Assembly (NCBI RefSeq): GCF_036324505.1
Contig: NC_086351.1
Coordinates: 2,215,001-2,279,000, forward strand
Length of the DNA: 64,000 nucleotides
Source: Eleginops maclovinus
Lineage: Eukaryota; Chordata; Actinopteri; Perciformes; Eleginopidae
Direction of reading: 5' to 3'
Shown: piece after piece, positions 34,182 through 64,000 of the stretch
Layout of the letters: each line of letters starts with the position of its first letter
How positions within the stretch are numbered: the stretch's first letter is position 1
Notes under the pieces: model-generated
Database searches by the model: none
Told to the model about the DNA's origin: nothing
The model's input: the letters and a program-made list of their open reading frames with translations, nothing else
Position numbers and translations under genes: made by a program

Positions 34182-37100
34182 TGTTGGTCTGAAATTGTCA
34201 GGGAAGAAGGAGAAGACACAGTTTTTATAATAGTTCCCAGAGAGAGACTTGGTAAAAAAGCAGTAGTAAATATTGAAAATAGGCAGTTTCCAACATCGGT
34301 GAGTAATGAACCACTTCTCTAAATGGTTTGTCAGCTTGCTGGTGTGCTAGACACAGACGAGTTTCAACCAACATGTGTCTCTTTCTGAAGGTGGAAACCA
34401 TTCCCTGCCACTGGCTCCTATCAATATCCTTACAGTATTACATTTTCATTGCTTCATTTTTGGCTCATTTTATACTCCTAATGCACTTTATTTCGAGGCA
34501 AATATTGTAGTTTTGGCAAAATGACGCCCTTAAATACAGATCTTAAATCAAATATGATGTATTAAGCAATAGTATATGTCTATTAAGTAGTTGCAATGAA
34601 CCTAATCTTTACCACGTGTTACATTAGAGTGGTGAATGCTTGAGTATTATAATCCAGTTAAATGTAATATTCTGAAATGGGCAATTTTACATTATGACTT
34701 TTCAAAGTTTTGGCACTTTGTTTTGCAGATGATGCTTTTGTACTTAGGCAACATTTTGAATTAGGAGTTTTTAGGATATTTTCACACTGCATTATTTGTA
34801 CTTTCACTTAAGAAGAAGGCTCTAAGTTGTGTCTTAGAGTAAGAGGTTTACCCACACTACCAAAAACAATGCAGATATGTGAAGACACTCCCTTTTCAGA
34901 AGAAGAGGAAGAACAGCATTTTCACATCTGGTTACGGGTCTGCACAGTTTCCTTCTTTTACTGGCAGACAACAAGCTGCAGCAGCGGGCTAGTTGGAGGT
35001 TAAGTGCCATGTTCAAGGGGCCAAGTGTTTGTTGTTACGGAGGCCGGGGAGGGCAGCATATGTTCACCTCTCTTATCCGAAATTTCCTAGATGATCTGGG
35101 GATTTGAACCGCCTGCCCTCCAGTGAGTCATTACTTTGACTATCTAACCTTCAGATCGCTACCAACCAGTTCATTTCAAGCCCCTTTTTGAAGTATATAA
35201 ACAGATAGAAGTACATAGACTCCTACCCAGTGCTGGATTAACAAACAGTGAGTCCTGTTCGATTTAAAACACCGCTATAATATAATGTTAGTCCCCATTT
35301 GTGTTTGTTTTCCTATCTGACAAATGATGCCAAAAGGGACAAGTGCCATGGAAGAGAGACTCCACAGAGGCTTTTCATTTCTCCTGTGAGATTTTAACCA
35401 CACCTAGCATCCATCACATCCCCCCCCGCCCCCCGGGAGGTCATCAGCATGCAAACTGCACGCTGTGTGTGACACAACTACAAAATCCACTGTTTATCTT
35501 TTGATTGTCAACACAGCTTGAATTAATTCCTTTTTAATTGCGTTTAATTTCCCCCTCCCTAATCTCTATCATGAAAGCAGGCAGGTTTGAAGGGAATCAT
35601 TCAAACAGCTGATGTTCTTATTAGAGAACACAAATCAGAGGGAAATAAGAGTTTCCACATCATTTAAATAAGAAACACAGGAGGATTAGAGTAACATAAA
35701 TGAGGCACATGGTGTTTATGCCCCTTATTGGAATATACAAGTCCCTTTCATGTCTCCATTCCCAAAAACACACACATGAAGACCTCGGAAATCCCACTTC
35801 CCTCTTAATCCAAAGCGTTTACAGTGGGTATGTACATATTCCACAAAGATGTACCCTCTCCTACTACCTGTGTCATTTAGCTTTTGTACATTCACTCACA
35901 TTTGGTTGTTGCATCTTTCAGTGTATCTTTCCCCACTAAATACCACTTCTGGCCTGTGTGGGCAAGTATTTGAGAGAAGCTGGAACGCTAAATAGCTGAG
36001 GCAGGTCCATGCAGGCTCTCCCAGATTGCATCAGTAGCAGGAACAGAAAGTGAGCACTCTGGCTACTTTAATTACTGGCTTACAGTATAGGGTCAACAGC
36101 TACTCATCCAACAGCATCTCGTCCATAAGCAGTCGGTTAAATGACCGCCTGATGGTTGTTTTAATGCGTTCCCATTCATGCAGGTTTATGCTAATTGGAC
36201 AGCCTTATTCAAATGATCTCCAACTGCACCGTCAGCAAATGACTCCACGGCTCACTATTAATTAAAAAAAAGTTATCTGGTCACATTAACGATCAAGTCA
36301 TGCAAATATTTAGCGGCTGATGAGACCCCCCCCCCCACTGTGTGCAACCCAATCCCAGCAGCGACATCCATAATAAGCCAAACACAAGCTTTTCCATTGT
36401 ACACGCACAGCCATTCATTGGAAACAAGTGTCACATTTCTAATAGAGCGCTTTGTTACGAAAAGCTTCGGCTTCCCCGTGGGGAATTAAAGAACATTCAT
36501 TAGATTAATTTCCCTGAACGGTGATAATGGAAGTGGAGCAGCGTGTTAGCTATTTCAGATTCATGCTTCAATCTCATTTATTTGCTAAAAAGACTAGGGG
36601 GATTTGAGGGACGTGCTCAGTGTGAAGCCGTCAGCCGGAGTGAAATGTTACTCCTCAGCTGGAGATGCTTGACTTTTTGTGATTTCCACGTTGTTTGTTT
36701 TAGGCAGGAGGTGGAGGCCGATTTCTATTTATTTTTTAAAGAGGGCATTGAAACATTTCTGTGAATATTGCCATGAAACCACTTTCCTGTAATGGACAGT
36801 CGCTCTGATTGAGGACGCTTTCCACTGTTGAGCACCAATTTTCCGGGTGCAGATGGACTGGAGAGGGCTTTTAAACGCTGTTGACTGCATTACGTGTTCA
36901 AGTGTTTGTTTCTCTCCCTGGATTTCGGTAGAGATCCGATACCGTGGAAGTGGAAAACTATTCAATAGCAAAGCAGAGTCCTCTGTTTCAGAGTTAATGC
37001 TACAGCCAGCTGAGGAATCTTTAAAGGTGAGGTTAATGGACAGTCGGGGAGAGTGTTGATTGGTGGAGAGGTAAATATTTAGCATTCCTCAGATAGCTCC

Positions 37101-38638
37101 CGATTTGAGCCTCACTGTTTGTGTACATGTATGAACTTGTGCGTGTTTGAGTTAAAAGTGGTTTCCAGGTTTTTTACGACCAAAATCTTCTCTCTGTCCT
37201 CGCCTTTTCCGGCACACGTTGAAGACAAATGGTCTCACAGGGCTTAGAGGGGGATTCACGGAGCCCCTTTTGACCGATCAAACCGTGTGCTCTGTTATTA
37301 CAGCAGGGCCTCTGCTCGTCACTGACTTTCATCCCCAGCAGACTGGGTTGTATCTGCTGAGAGGAGGTCTCTCTCTTTTTTAGCATGCCTTTTGATTTGA
37401 TCCAACAATGAGAATGTTCCAGAGTTTCAAGTCAATCATGAAAACAAGGAAGCTATTGTTGAAAGGTCATCATGCAAAGAAAGAGATGCATTAAAGCGAC
37501 CATCAGGGCATCTCACGGTGGAAACACTAAAATACTGGGTGTTTTTAATGACAAAATAGCAGTTTTTTAAATAATTTTGACCCCGGGCCAGTGGGTTCAG
37601 AGTGCTCATTGTCTATTCCTGTCTCTGATGAAATGTAAAGCAGATAAATTACAGGATTTCTTTCCTTTTAGACAGCATTTTTCTGTGCCAGATGAGCGAT
37701 GTCATGATGAAAGGCCACTTCCGCTGTGTGTTTTCAAACGGTCTTGTAGGTTCATATGTTTGGTGTTGTTATGGACTAAATGGTCTCTTTCTTTTAGTAG
37801 CATATTGACTTTTGTGTGCACATTTGTACCGTTGGTTTCATGCAAAGTTTTTAAGTTTTTAAGCTCTTATTTTTAGATCCTCAGATAGCACATATTGCAG
37901 TTCTCTTTCAGCATTGCAAAACTCCTCTGTTGCTCAACCCAGCTACACATCTACACGGCCTCAAAAGGGAAACGAAACAGGCAGCAGTTGGCTAACGCCA
38001 AAAAGAGTCATAAGCGGAGGCCCACACCTTGTATCCGCACTACAGTGTGAGTGACATCGCACCGTTTTTCACCGTCTCTATCAAGCAGGCGAGCGAAGAA
38101 GGCGAAGTCCACTGCCTCGGAGATTTCAGTTGAGCAACTCCCAGCATGTGCAAACAGCAGTGAGCGCTCCACAGCTGTGCATGTCACTGTACTTGTTCCA
38201 GCATGACTGTGTATAGAACATGCAAATCTCCCAAGTCGTGCTTAAAAATGGGGAAGTCACGCATTTTGTTCCAATCAAACCTCAACATAGCCGGCTACAG
38301 TTTCCAAGAAGAGGAGAAAAGGAGAACATGACACTAATCCGGTCCCAGATGTATTTTTCTTTCATGAAAGCTGGAGAAGTGTTCTTACCTGTGTGTTGTG
38401 AGAGTCCCCCTCCCTCCTTTTTGTGTCAGAAATCTGCCTCTCCCCTTCACTCTGTCTCAGCTTGACAGCACAGGACGGTTGATTTTTTTTAAAAAGACGT
38501 CTTCATTGTCACCACAAGTTGAATGAAAAGCTTCAAATGAAAGCCCTCCTGCAGCGCCTCTGTCAGTGCTGCCACCCTGTCTTAAGATAATGTTGAGTTG
38601 TACTTCCTTGAGGAACTAAATTGCTCTGACACACCCCT

Positions 38639-38684
<46 letters not shown>

Positions 38685-39215
38685 CTCTTCCTTTCTCACT
38701 CCCTCCCTCTTTGAATCTTGTGTTCAAACTCTTGTGAACCTCCTCTCTCGCTCATCACACTTGCCTGTGTGTGTCTCTCTCCCTCTGTGATTCTGTCTGT
38801 CTCCCTCCCCGCTCGTCCCTGTATTGCTGACGTTGCGCCTCTGCTTGTTCTGACAAGTGAAAACCACCAGAAAGAATTTAGCAGTAATCCAGGGGATGCA
38901 GCCAGAAAGGGGAGTGGTTAACTACTTTTTTTTTGTGTGTGTGTTCACCTACGCTGGAATGCAGCTCCTGTCAGTGCACCGTGTCCCTCCCCATGTGTGT
39001 GTCCTATTCAAGGTGCAATCATAACAATGAGTAGCCAGGAGTGTATCTCTGCCTGACACACACACACACAGACAGTCCGCTCCCTCCACTGAAACCAAAC
39101 ACTTTTACCACCATGCGATACGTTTGATATCACCGAAGTACACAGTAACATGATGCTCATACTTTCTTCCGGTTCTGTCCATCAGCGTCTCTCATGTCTC
39201 TGTGATATATGTCGC
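34182..39215. other. Intergenic, mostly unique sequence
   Basis: No exon was recognised. A second degraded SINE-like piece lies near 34980-35130 (minus-strand ggcggttcaaatccc). From about 35.2 to 38.5 kb the sequence is free of obvious repeats and rich in homeodomain- and octamer-like words (attaattaa, atgcaaat near 36301, cattagattaatttcc near 36498). That pattern is usual for conserved non-coding DNA but is not proof of it. A (TG)20 run lies at 38641-38680. Confidence 0.35.
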
Positions 39216-39220
39216 TTATA

Positions 39221-39782
39221 CAGTGGGGCAAAAAAAGTATTTAGTCAGCCACCAATTGTGCAAGTTCTCCCATTTAAAAAGATGAGAGAGGCCTGTAATT
39301 TTCATCATAGGTACACTTCAACTATGAGAGACAGAATGAGAAATCACATTGTCTGATTTTTAATGAATTCATTGGTAAATTCCTCGGTAAAATAAGTATT
39401 TGGTCACCTACAAACAAGCAAGATTTCTGGCTCTCACAGACCTGTAACTTCTTCTTTAAGAGGCTCCTCTGTCCTCCACTCGTTACCTGTATTAATGGCA
39501 CCTTTTTGAACTCGTTATCAGTATAAAAGACACCTGTCCACAACCTCAAACAGTCATACTCCAAACTCCACTATGGCCAAGACCAAAGAGCTGTCAAAGG
39601 AGACCACAGACAAAATTGTAGACCTGCACCAGGCTGGGAAAACTGAATCTGCAATAGGTAAGCAGCTTGGTGTGAAGAAATCAACTGTGGGAGCAATTAT
39701 TAGAAAATGGAAGACATACAAGACCACTGCTAATCTCCCTCGATCTGGGGCTCCACGCAAGATCTCACCCCACAAAAAGTAA
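39221..39782 (+). mobile_element. Tc1-like transposon, 5' fragment
   Basis: It starts with the inverted-repeat end cagtggggcaaaaaaagtat. A transposase start at 39573 ([20 protein letters not shown]...) encodes 69 residues of the N-terminal helix-turn-helix region ([40 protein letters not shown]). The frame ends at a TAA followed by a poly(A)-like run. The catalytic DDE part and the other terminal repeat are absent, so it cannot move by itself. The reverse copy at 1130-1629 belongs to the same family. Confidence 0.88.
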
Positions 39783-39789
39783 AAAAAAA

Positions 39790-39891
39790 AAAGTATTTAC
39801 CTCTGAATTGTAGTGGAGAAGAAGTACAAAGTAGTGCAACATTGAAATACTCAAGTCCCTCAAAATTCCACTTAATTACCTCCCACCTCTG
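39790..39891 (+). mobile_element. Right-end fragment of an hAT-like element
   Basis: Words such as tgtagtggagaagaagtaca, ctcaagtccctcaaaattcc and the final acctcccacctctgg match the end of the family seen complete at 28297-29269. Only about 100 bp remain, abutting the truncated Tc1 element. Similar short scraps occur at about 43100-43170, 48560-48720 and 53165-53270. Confidence 0.5.
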
Positions 39892-40837
39892 GTCATATGA
39901 CACTTTCACCCTCACTTCCTCAGAGTAGTGGTCATTTATGCCATATCCTTTCTACATTACATAACATTTCTACAGTTACTTATTGTGTCGTTATTAAACA
40001 AGGATTAAGTAAATACAAATAGATTCATCTCAAGCGGAGAATTGATGATTTATGCCAGATTTAACTTTTATTTAATTTCCACCTGCAATACCTGAACTGA
40101 TGTCAGTAGTTATTTCAGGAAACGGGATTCAGAATACTTTACATATCCTGGGAAAAACTGGGTTTTGTGACAGTTGCTCTATTTTAGAATAAAATAAAAG
40201 ACACAATCTTTATTATAAACATAAGAATGTGTGATAAAGATATAAAAGTGGTTAAAATGAATTGAAATCAAATGAATTGTTTGTGAATATTATTGGTTTT
40301 AGACCTGAAGATGTTATATTTAATTAAAGCATACTTTTAAAAATAATTATTTATTTAAATACCATTTCTTTATATATATAAAAATAACAATCTGTCATAA
40401 AATGATAATATTATTTAAAATAAAACTGATTTCTCTCGATTTGTTTACCACATGTTATCTCAAATTAACTCAGTTTGAACCTCAACTACACAAATTAAAT
40501 ATAAGCCTCTAAATCTGGCTCTGATGAGTGCACTTTGTCCGATATCAATGGAAAACCCACTCCATAAAGTAATTGACCTCCGAGGACTCAGAGTTTTATT
40601 GAACTCAAATGTTAATCAAATCTGAAGGCTGATATCACGCTTATGAATGAAGCTCTGTTTGAGCGGCTCGCCATAAAGGTGTCATTTGAGTGAGTGAAAT
40701 ATAAACACACACGAGGGTTAGTATGAGACACAATCAAGATGTTGAACCTGATATTGTTTACATGCAAGTTTTTGGCCAGAGCCGCAAACATGTCCGCTTG
40801 TTGAAGTCATGAATTAAGCAATTCATGTGGAACCAGG

Positions 40838-41047
<210 letters not shown>

Positions 41048-41396
41048 CTGAAGTGCAGGCTATTCAAAAGCAGTCCAATAAACGCTCTAATTGTTGTCAG
41101 ATGTTGGGGGGTCAAAGGTCACGCTGGACTGAGGAGTTCCTAGCAGCCCACCAGTGTCCCTAAAACACACACACACCTGCCTCTGGGTCATGCCTCCCAC
41201 TCCGGGCCCCTATTTCTAGGAAGAAATTAACTGGAGTAAAAACAAAACCCTTGGTAAACTTTTTCTCGCAACAGCAGAATGAGGTCTGTCTCCGTGGCAA
41301 CAGACAGGAAGTAGTGCTTAAGTGGTTTCCTGATGGCTTCCTCTTTATCGCATAATGACATCTCACAAGGAAACGTCAGCAGGGAGCACTTCTCGG

Positions 41397-41549
<153 letters not shown>

Positions 41550-41687
41550 CTCGACCAGGAATGAGCTCTCACCTTTTGCTACCGTACACAATTTTACACA
41601 CTCGCCTCTTTTGGTTATGAGATAATAAGAGGTACTTCAATTATTTCACTTATCTTTCATTATAGGATCGCCTGGACCTTGCTGCCT

Positions 41688-41688
<1 letters not shown>

Positions 41689-41735
<47 letters not shown>
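41689..41735. repeat. (CA)n microsatellite, about 23 units
   Basis: Opposite-strand phase of the two preceding TG arrays, only 142 bp away from the second, so transcripts across the region could form a long TG:CA hairpin. Confidence 0.95.
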
Positions 41736-41737
<2 letters not shown>

Positions 41738-42284
41738 ATGGTCACTCACATAATGGCAGTGTGTTATCCCCTGATGACTAACACGGGAATAGGTGACCTC
41801 ATAACCGCTGAGGTCAGCTAATTGCTCCTGAGGATCTGCAGGCTGCATTGAAAGGAGGATTTGGCGAGCTTATAGGTGCTCTCTGTGCTCCTGCTGTCCT
41901 TCCTTTTCGTTATAAAATAGATGAGAGCACAGATAGACACGAACAGATGCTGGATACCGGGGGGGGGGGGGGGGTGAAGAGAAATGTAATTTGAATCATC
42001 CTGCAGCGAACGGGGATTCACTTTATCCCCGTGGTTGGATCCGATGTACGATCCTTCCTTCCCTCTTTTTGATTAGATGTGAAGGTTTTGTTGAAAGATG
42101 ATATCCTAATAAACTCAAAGTGGAAATACAGTGGAGAAAATAAGCGTGAGAATCAGAAATACAGTTCATATATTAGACGATAAGTGGGAAGAATGGACGT
42201 GGTGCGATACACAAGAAACTACAGAAGACGTGATGTGGTGATTAATGACCTTATGAAATGAATGAGGTGTGTGTTATCTGATGA

Positions 42285-42600
42285 TGGATGGATGGATGTC
42301 TGCTCCTCACCTTTAAGGCTCTCCACAACCTCTTTCCTCTGCACCTCTCGGACCTCCTGCACATCGACACACACACCCCCCTCGCACGCTTAGGTCTTCC
42401 ATCCACCTCACTGCACCACCCTTTAACCACCATGGGCTCCAGAGACTCTGGAACTCCTTCCCACCGGACAACTGGAATACTGACTCGCTTTATTGTCTTG
42501 TTTTTGTTTTGTATATCGTGTACGGCGACCTTGAAAGATGCTTTTTATATATTATTATTATTATTATTATTAGTAGTAGTAGTAATGTATTTTAGTTTGA
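42285..42600 (+). mobile_element. LINE 3'-end remnant
   Basis: The frame around 42295-42470 reads LTFKALHNLFPLHLSDLLHI and then ARLGLP and other words typical of the far C-terminal end of fish non-LTR retrotransposon proteins. A tail gaccttgaaagatgcttttt ending in TTA/TAG triplets follows. No polymerase domain is left. Confidence 0.55.
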
Positions 42601-42788
42601 ACTTTAGGCCATTATGATATGCAGCACAGTAGTTCTTTGTAATGCAAAATAAAACTAAAGTGTTTTCAGGAAACCAGAGAGTAAATCCCATTGTTCCCAG
42701 TCCATGATTTATTAAGTAATTCATGTTTTCATTAACTTGTAATTATCCTGTTATCTTAAAGAATGTTCCAAGAGCTGGAAGAAGTTTT

Positions 42789-43075
42789 TGTCCAGCAGTG
42801 GCTCAGTCAGTAGGGGCTTGGACTGGGAATCGTAGGGTCGCCGGTTCAAGTCCCCGAACAGACTTGAAAATATGGAAGGTGGACTGCTACTTGGAGAGGT
42901 CCCAGTTCACCTCCTAGGCCCTGCTGTGGTGTCCTTGAGCAAGGCACCGGACACCTCCAATCCCCCCTCCCCATTGCTCCCCGGCCCCTGCCCACTGCTC
43001 CTAGTACTAGGATGGGTTAAATGCAGAGGACCAATTTCACTGTGTGTGCTCTGCTGTGTGCATGCATGTGACAAT
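42789..43075 (+). mobile_element. tRNA-derived SINE, near full length
   Basis: Pol III A box TGGCTCAGTCAGTAGGGG (42799-42816) and B box GGTTCAAGTCC (42843-42853) form the tRNA-like head. The body with ctcctaggccctgctgtgg and ttgagcaaggcaccggac follows, then the tail ttaaatgcagaggaccaatt and gtgacaat. A second copy, inverted and truncated, is at 1768-1997. Confidence 0.8.
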
Positions 43076-44689
43076 CCTCATCCTCCGATTCTATCTATCT
43101 TTTAAATCCTTTACTGAAGTACAAGTACAAACAATGAGGTCTTAAAATACTTCAAACCCTTAATTCAAAGATCGTTTAAGTAGAAGTACAGTAAGTTGTA
43201 GTATTATACAATAATATTTTATCCTGATTTTATTTCTCACTAACTTTAGATGCTTGTGAAATACTGGGTCCAATAGCACAGCATCGTATCGTATAAATTC
43301 ATCATGTGTTTTCATATTTTAAACCTAATAACTAATACATGCAGTTCAAAATATTCTGAAATGTAGCGGAGTTGCATAGAACGGGGAAATACGTCGTGCA
43401 CAATTATGTAAAATTAGAACTTACTGCGATTGTTTTACATTTTTATTTGGTAGTTATTTTGGAGCTAACGGATATGGTGTTTGTTTTTGTTATTCCCATT
43501 AAATGCTATTTTAACCCTGTGCAGATGTTTGTCATGCAGAAGGTACATATGGTAATATAATATAATATATATATATAATATGTAATATATAATGTGGAGC
43601 AGTTAATTCCAAAAAAACTCATATTTTCTAAGAACTTCCCCTTTTTTTTTTACAAAATATTTGTTGATACTACTTTAGGAATAAAGGACACTAGATATAC
43701 TGGAGGATGGAATTGCAACCAAGCCTCCATCAGGTGCATTTGTGTCATGACTCTGTTACAAAGAAATGACACCGTGACAGTTTGAGTGGCCATACATTTT
43801 TATATAAATACACACTATCATACAGGAAACAAATGCAGTCAGTCACAAACAGGAAGTACAACCAAAACCAGTGAAGACAATGTTGTGAATATCTAGCTTT
43901 TACTACTTACTACTTACTACTCTGAACGAAATAAAATACAACCTCTGACGACGTCACTGAATTAGATGAGCCATCCTTTACTTTTACTTTTACCCATCTC
44001 AGTTAAAATCCGTACTGTTTGTAGTGTCACATAAACCCTTCATCATGAATGGCTGGTAGCAAAATAAAGCTAAACACCTGTAGTATCATTTTAAACCTCT
44101 CATTTAACGTGTGAGTGTGCCGTTTCCTCTTCAGTGCACTTCCTTTTCTGTAAAGCAGTCGAAGGCATGTTGTGAAACCTCTTCAGGTGTTTGAAGCAGC
44201 AACAGGAACAGCATAACAAAGTCAGCAGCTGTGAACACATGGATGCATCAATAATCTAAACCGGTAACTTATTGTTATTTTATCCGAAACACAGAGCGAC
44301 CCTTACTTCGGCTTTTGGTGCTGTGGATACCTTTTTGATTGACATTTGTTTACTTCCACCACTGGTTTAAAATGCAAATGGTCAGTCATTGCAAGGGTTA
44401 CAAATGCTGCTCAGTGCTTGGTTTATGGAGTTTATTGAACTATCATTTTGAATGCAGGACTTTTACACCGAGCAGAGTAAATCTAAACTCTGATATTTCT
44501 ACTTTTACTCCAGTTAAATATTTCCTCCACATCTGGTTAAAATGCAATGACCGTAAGTCACTGCCAGATGTTGAATCTCTGTCCCCCCCACCCCCTCCCT
44601 TTCACCTCCAATGGTATATTTAGCCTCACACCCTCATCACATGTTGGGGTTTGTCTTGTAATCCCACCGCCCCACTCTCCCCCCTCTGC
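43076..44689. other. Spacer downstream of the cyclase gene
   Basis: AT-rich, with no recognisable exon. On the minus strand AATAAA at 44436-44431 would give the cyclase gene a 3' UTR of about 270 nt. A short hAT-like scrap lies at 43100-43170. Confidence 0.4.
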
Positions 44690-63193
<18,504 letters not shown>

Positions 63194-64000
63194 CTTCAGA
63201 GGGTTGGAAACCTCCAGATTGATGCCTTTGTTAACTGCTCAGCTGAGGAAAGACGAGGGAATGAAATTACAGCTCCAGAATACTGGTTGGACTCATCTTT
63301 GTCAGGGTCAGCAATTTTAAATATCACAGCTAAAAAAAAAGAAGAGTAAAATCCACTTTTCCTCAAGAGGACGGACCTTTGGCACCGTCTTCCTAGGAGA
63401 TTAAAATAAGACATTTTGCTTGGCGTCTAAAGACTTTCTCTCGATGCCAAGAAATGTCTTTTTATGCTCCTGCATGTATGGAAGTAAAGATGGAAATATG
63501 CTTCGATACCTGTGTCACCTCAAAACTTCAGGTAACCTTCTCAGACACCAGCAACATTTAAAAAGAGAGCAAGATAATCAAAAAAGGGGAGTCAATTAGC
63601 TGTGACTGTGCTGTGTCTGCTGCAGCTGCTTTCTATAAAATGTCAACTGACGTGGCAAACTACTGAATAAAAAAAGAAAAAGGGACATCCAGAAGCCTGT
63701 GATGCTCCCATCCCGTCAGTAGAACTACAGTTTAACACGTAAAAACAGGTAGAAAAAAGCATGCAAAAGGGAAAAGAGAAGCCCCCTTACCTGCAGTCCC
63801 TCCGTGCTGTGAAATCCTGATCTCCAAATGTGCCGAGCAGCTCCACAGCATCGCTCCTTGTTGAGAGTTTCCACCTGCAGCTGACATGTGGGCTCTCCCC
63901 CGACACTTGCCTGTCAGGTCAATAGGTGACAGGGGGCCAAAATAGCAGCAGCAAGGCATGTTTGTGGCAGGTAACGCTGAACGTGTTTTTTTCACACTCT
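63194..64000 (-). promoter_or_regulatory. 5' region of the cyclase gene, possible upstream exon
   Basis: A strong donor (gactgcag then gtaagg) ends at 63791 on the minus strand, and an acceptor (cagctgagcag) opens at 63234, 41 nt before the ATG. Joined, they give a leader exon for the cyclase. No TATA box is seen before the window ends, so the promoter may lie outside. Confidence 0.35.

Noticed and set aside
33897..34322. Plus-strand open frame of 141 codons overlapping tnfaip8l2 exon 1
   Set aside because: It is the antisense shadow of a GC-rich exon; the minus strand clearly encodes TIPE2.
63732..63995. Minus-strand open frame of 87 codons as a separate small gene
   Set aside because: No recognisable domain; better read as a possible leader exon of the cyclase gene.

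Overview
The window looks like ordinary nuclear DNA from a ray-finned fish, most likely a percomorph. It has intron-rich vertebrate genes, long (TG)n and tetranucleotide microsatellites, and dense Tc1, hAT-like, LINE and tRNA-SINE debris. Five protein-coding genes can be assembled exon by exon from splice sites and reading phase: tmod4 (+, 11614-21262), scnm1 (-, 27205-24050), lysmd1 (+, 28047 to about 30994), a tnfaip8l2/TIPE2-type gene (-, 34181-32430), and a large soluble guanylate cyclase of the atypical Gyc-88E type (-, 63193-44690).

Layout. Positions 1-11.5 kb hold no gene I can recognise: LINE, Tc1 and SINE fragments (1-3.1 kb), anonymous sequence, a (TG)n tract, and a 415-bp (CTAC)n array just upstream of tmod4. 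From 11.6 to 34.2 kb lie four genes, tmod4 > < scnm1, lysmd1 > < tnfaip8l2. As I recall it, this is the order and relative orientation of human 1q21.3, so it is an old block. scnm1 and lysmd1 are head to head; the outer pairs are tail to tail. From 34.2 to 44.6 kb is intergenic, with a clean AT-rich stretch (35.2-38.5 kb), a Tc1 fragment, three dinucleotide arrays, a LINE tail and a SINE. From 44.7 to 63.2 kb is the 16-exon cyclase gene, whose third intron carries a 2.3-kb array of 32-bp repeats.

The genes share a neighbourhood, not a pathway: thin-filament pointed-end capping (tmod4), minor-intron splicing (scnm1), a LysM protein (lysmd1), a lipid-binding immune regulator (tnfaip8l2) and cGMP synthesis. 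The item most worth following is the cyclase. It is an intact 822-residue vertebrate protein that resembles the insect Gyc-88E oxygen-responsive cyclases more than the NO-receptor subunits. It keeps the haem ligands, but has an Arg in place of a near-invariant Gly in the catalytic core and ends in a CaaX-like box. Other points of note are three related hAT-like, minisatellite-bearing insertions in introns of three neighbouring genes, an apparent one-base frameshift in the last exon of lysmd1, a (TG)n tract filling the position of the polypyrimidine tract before tmod4 exon 7, and an error-like duplicated segment at the left edge. All comparisons to other species are from memory, without database searches.
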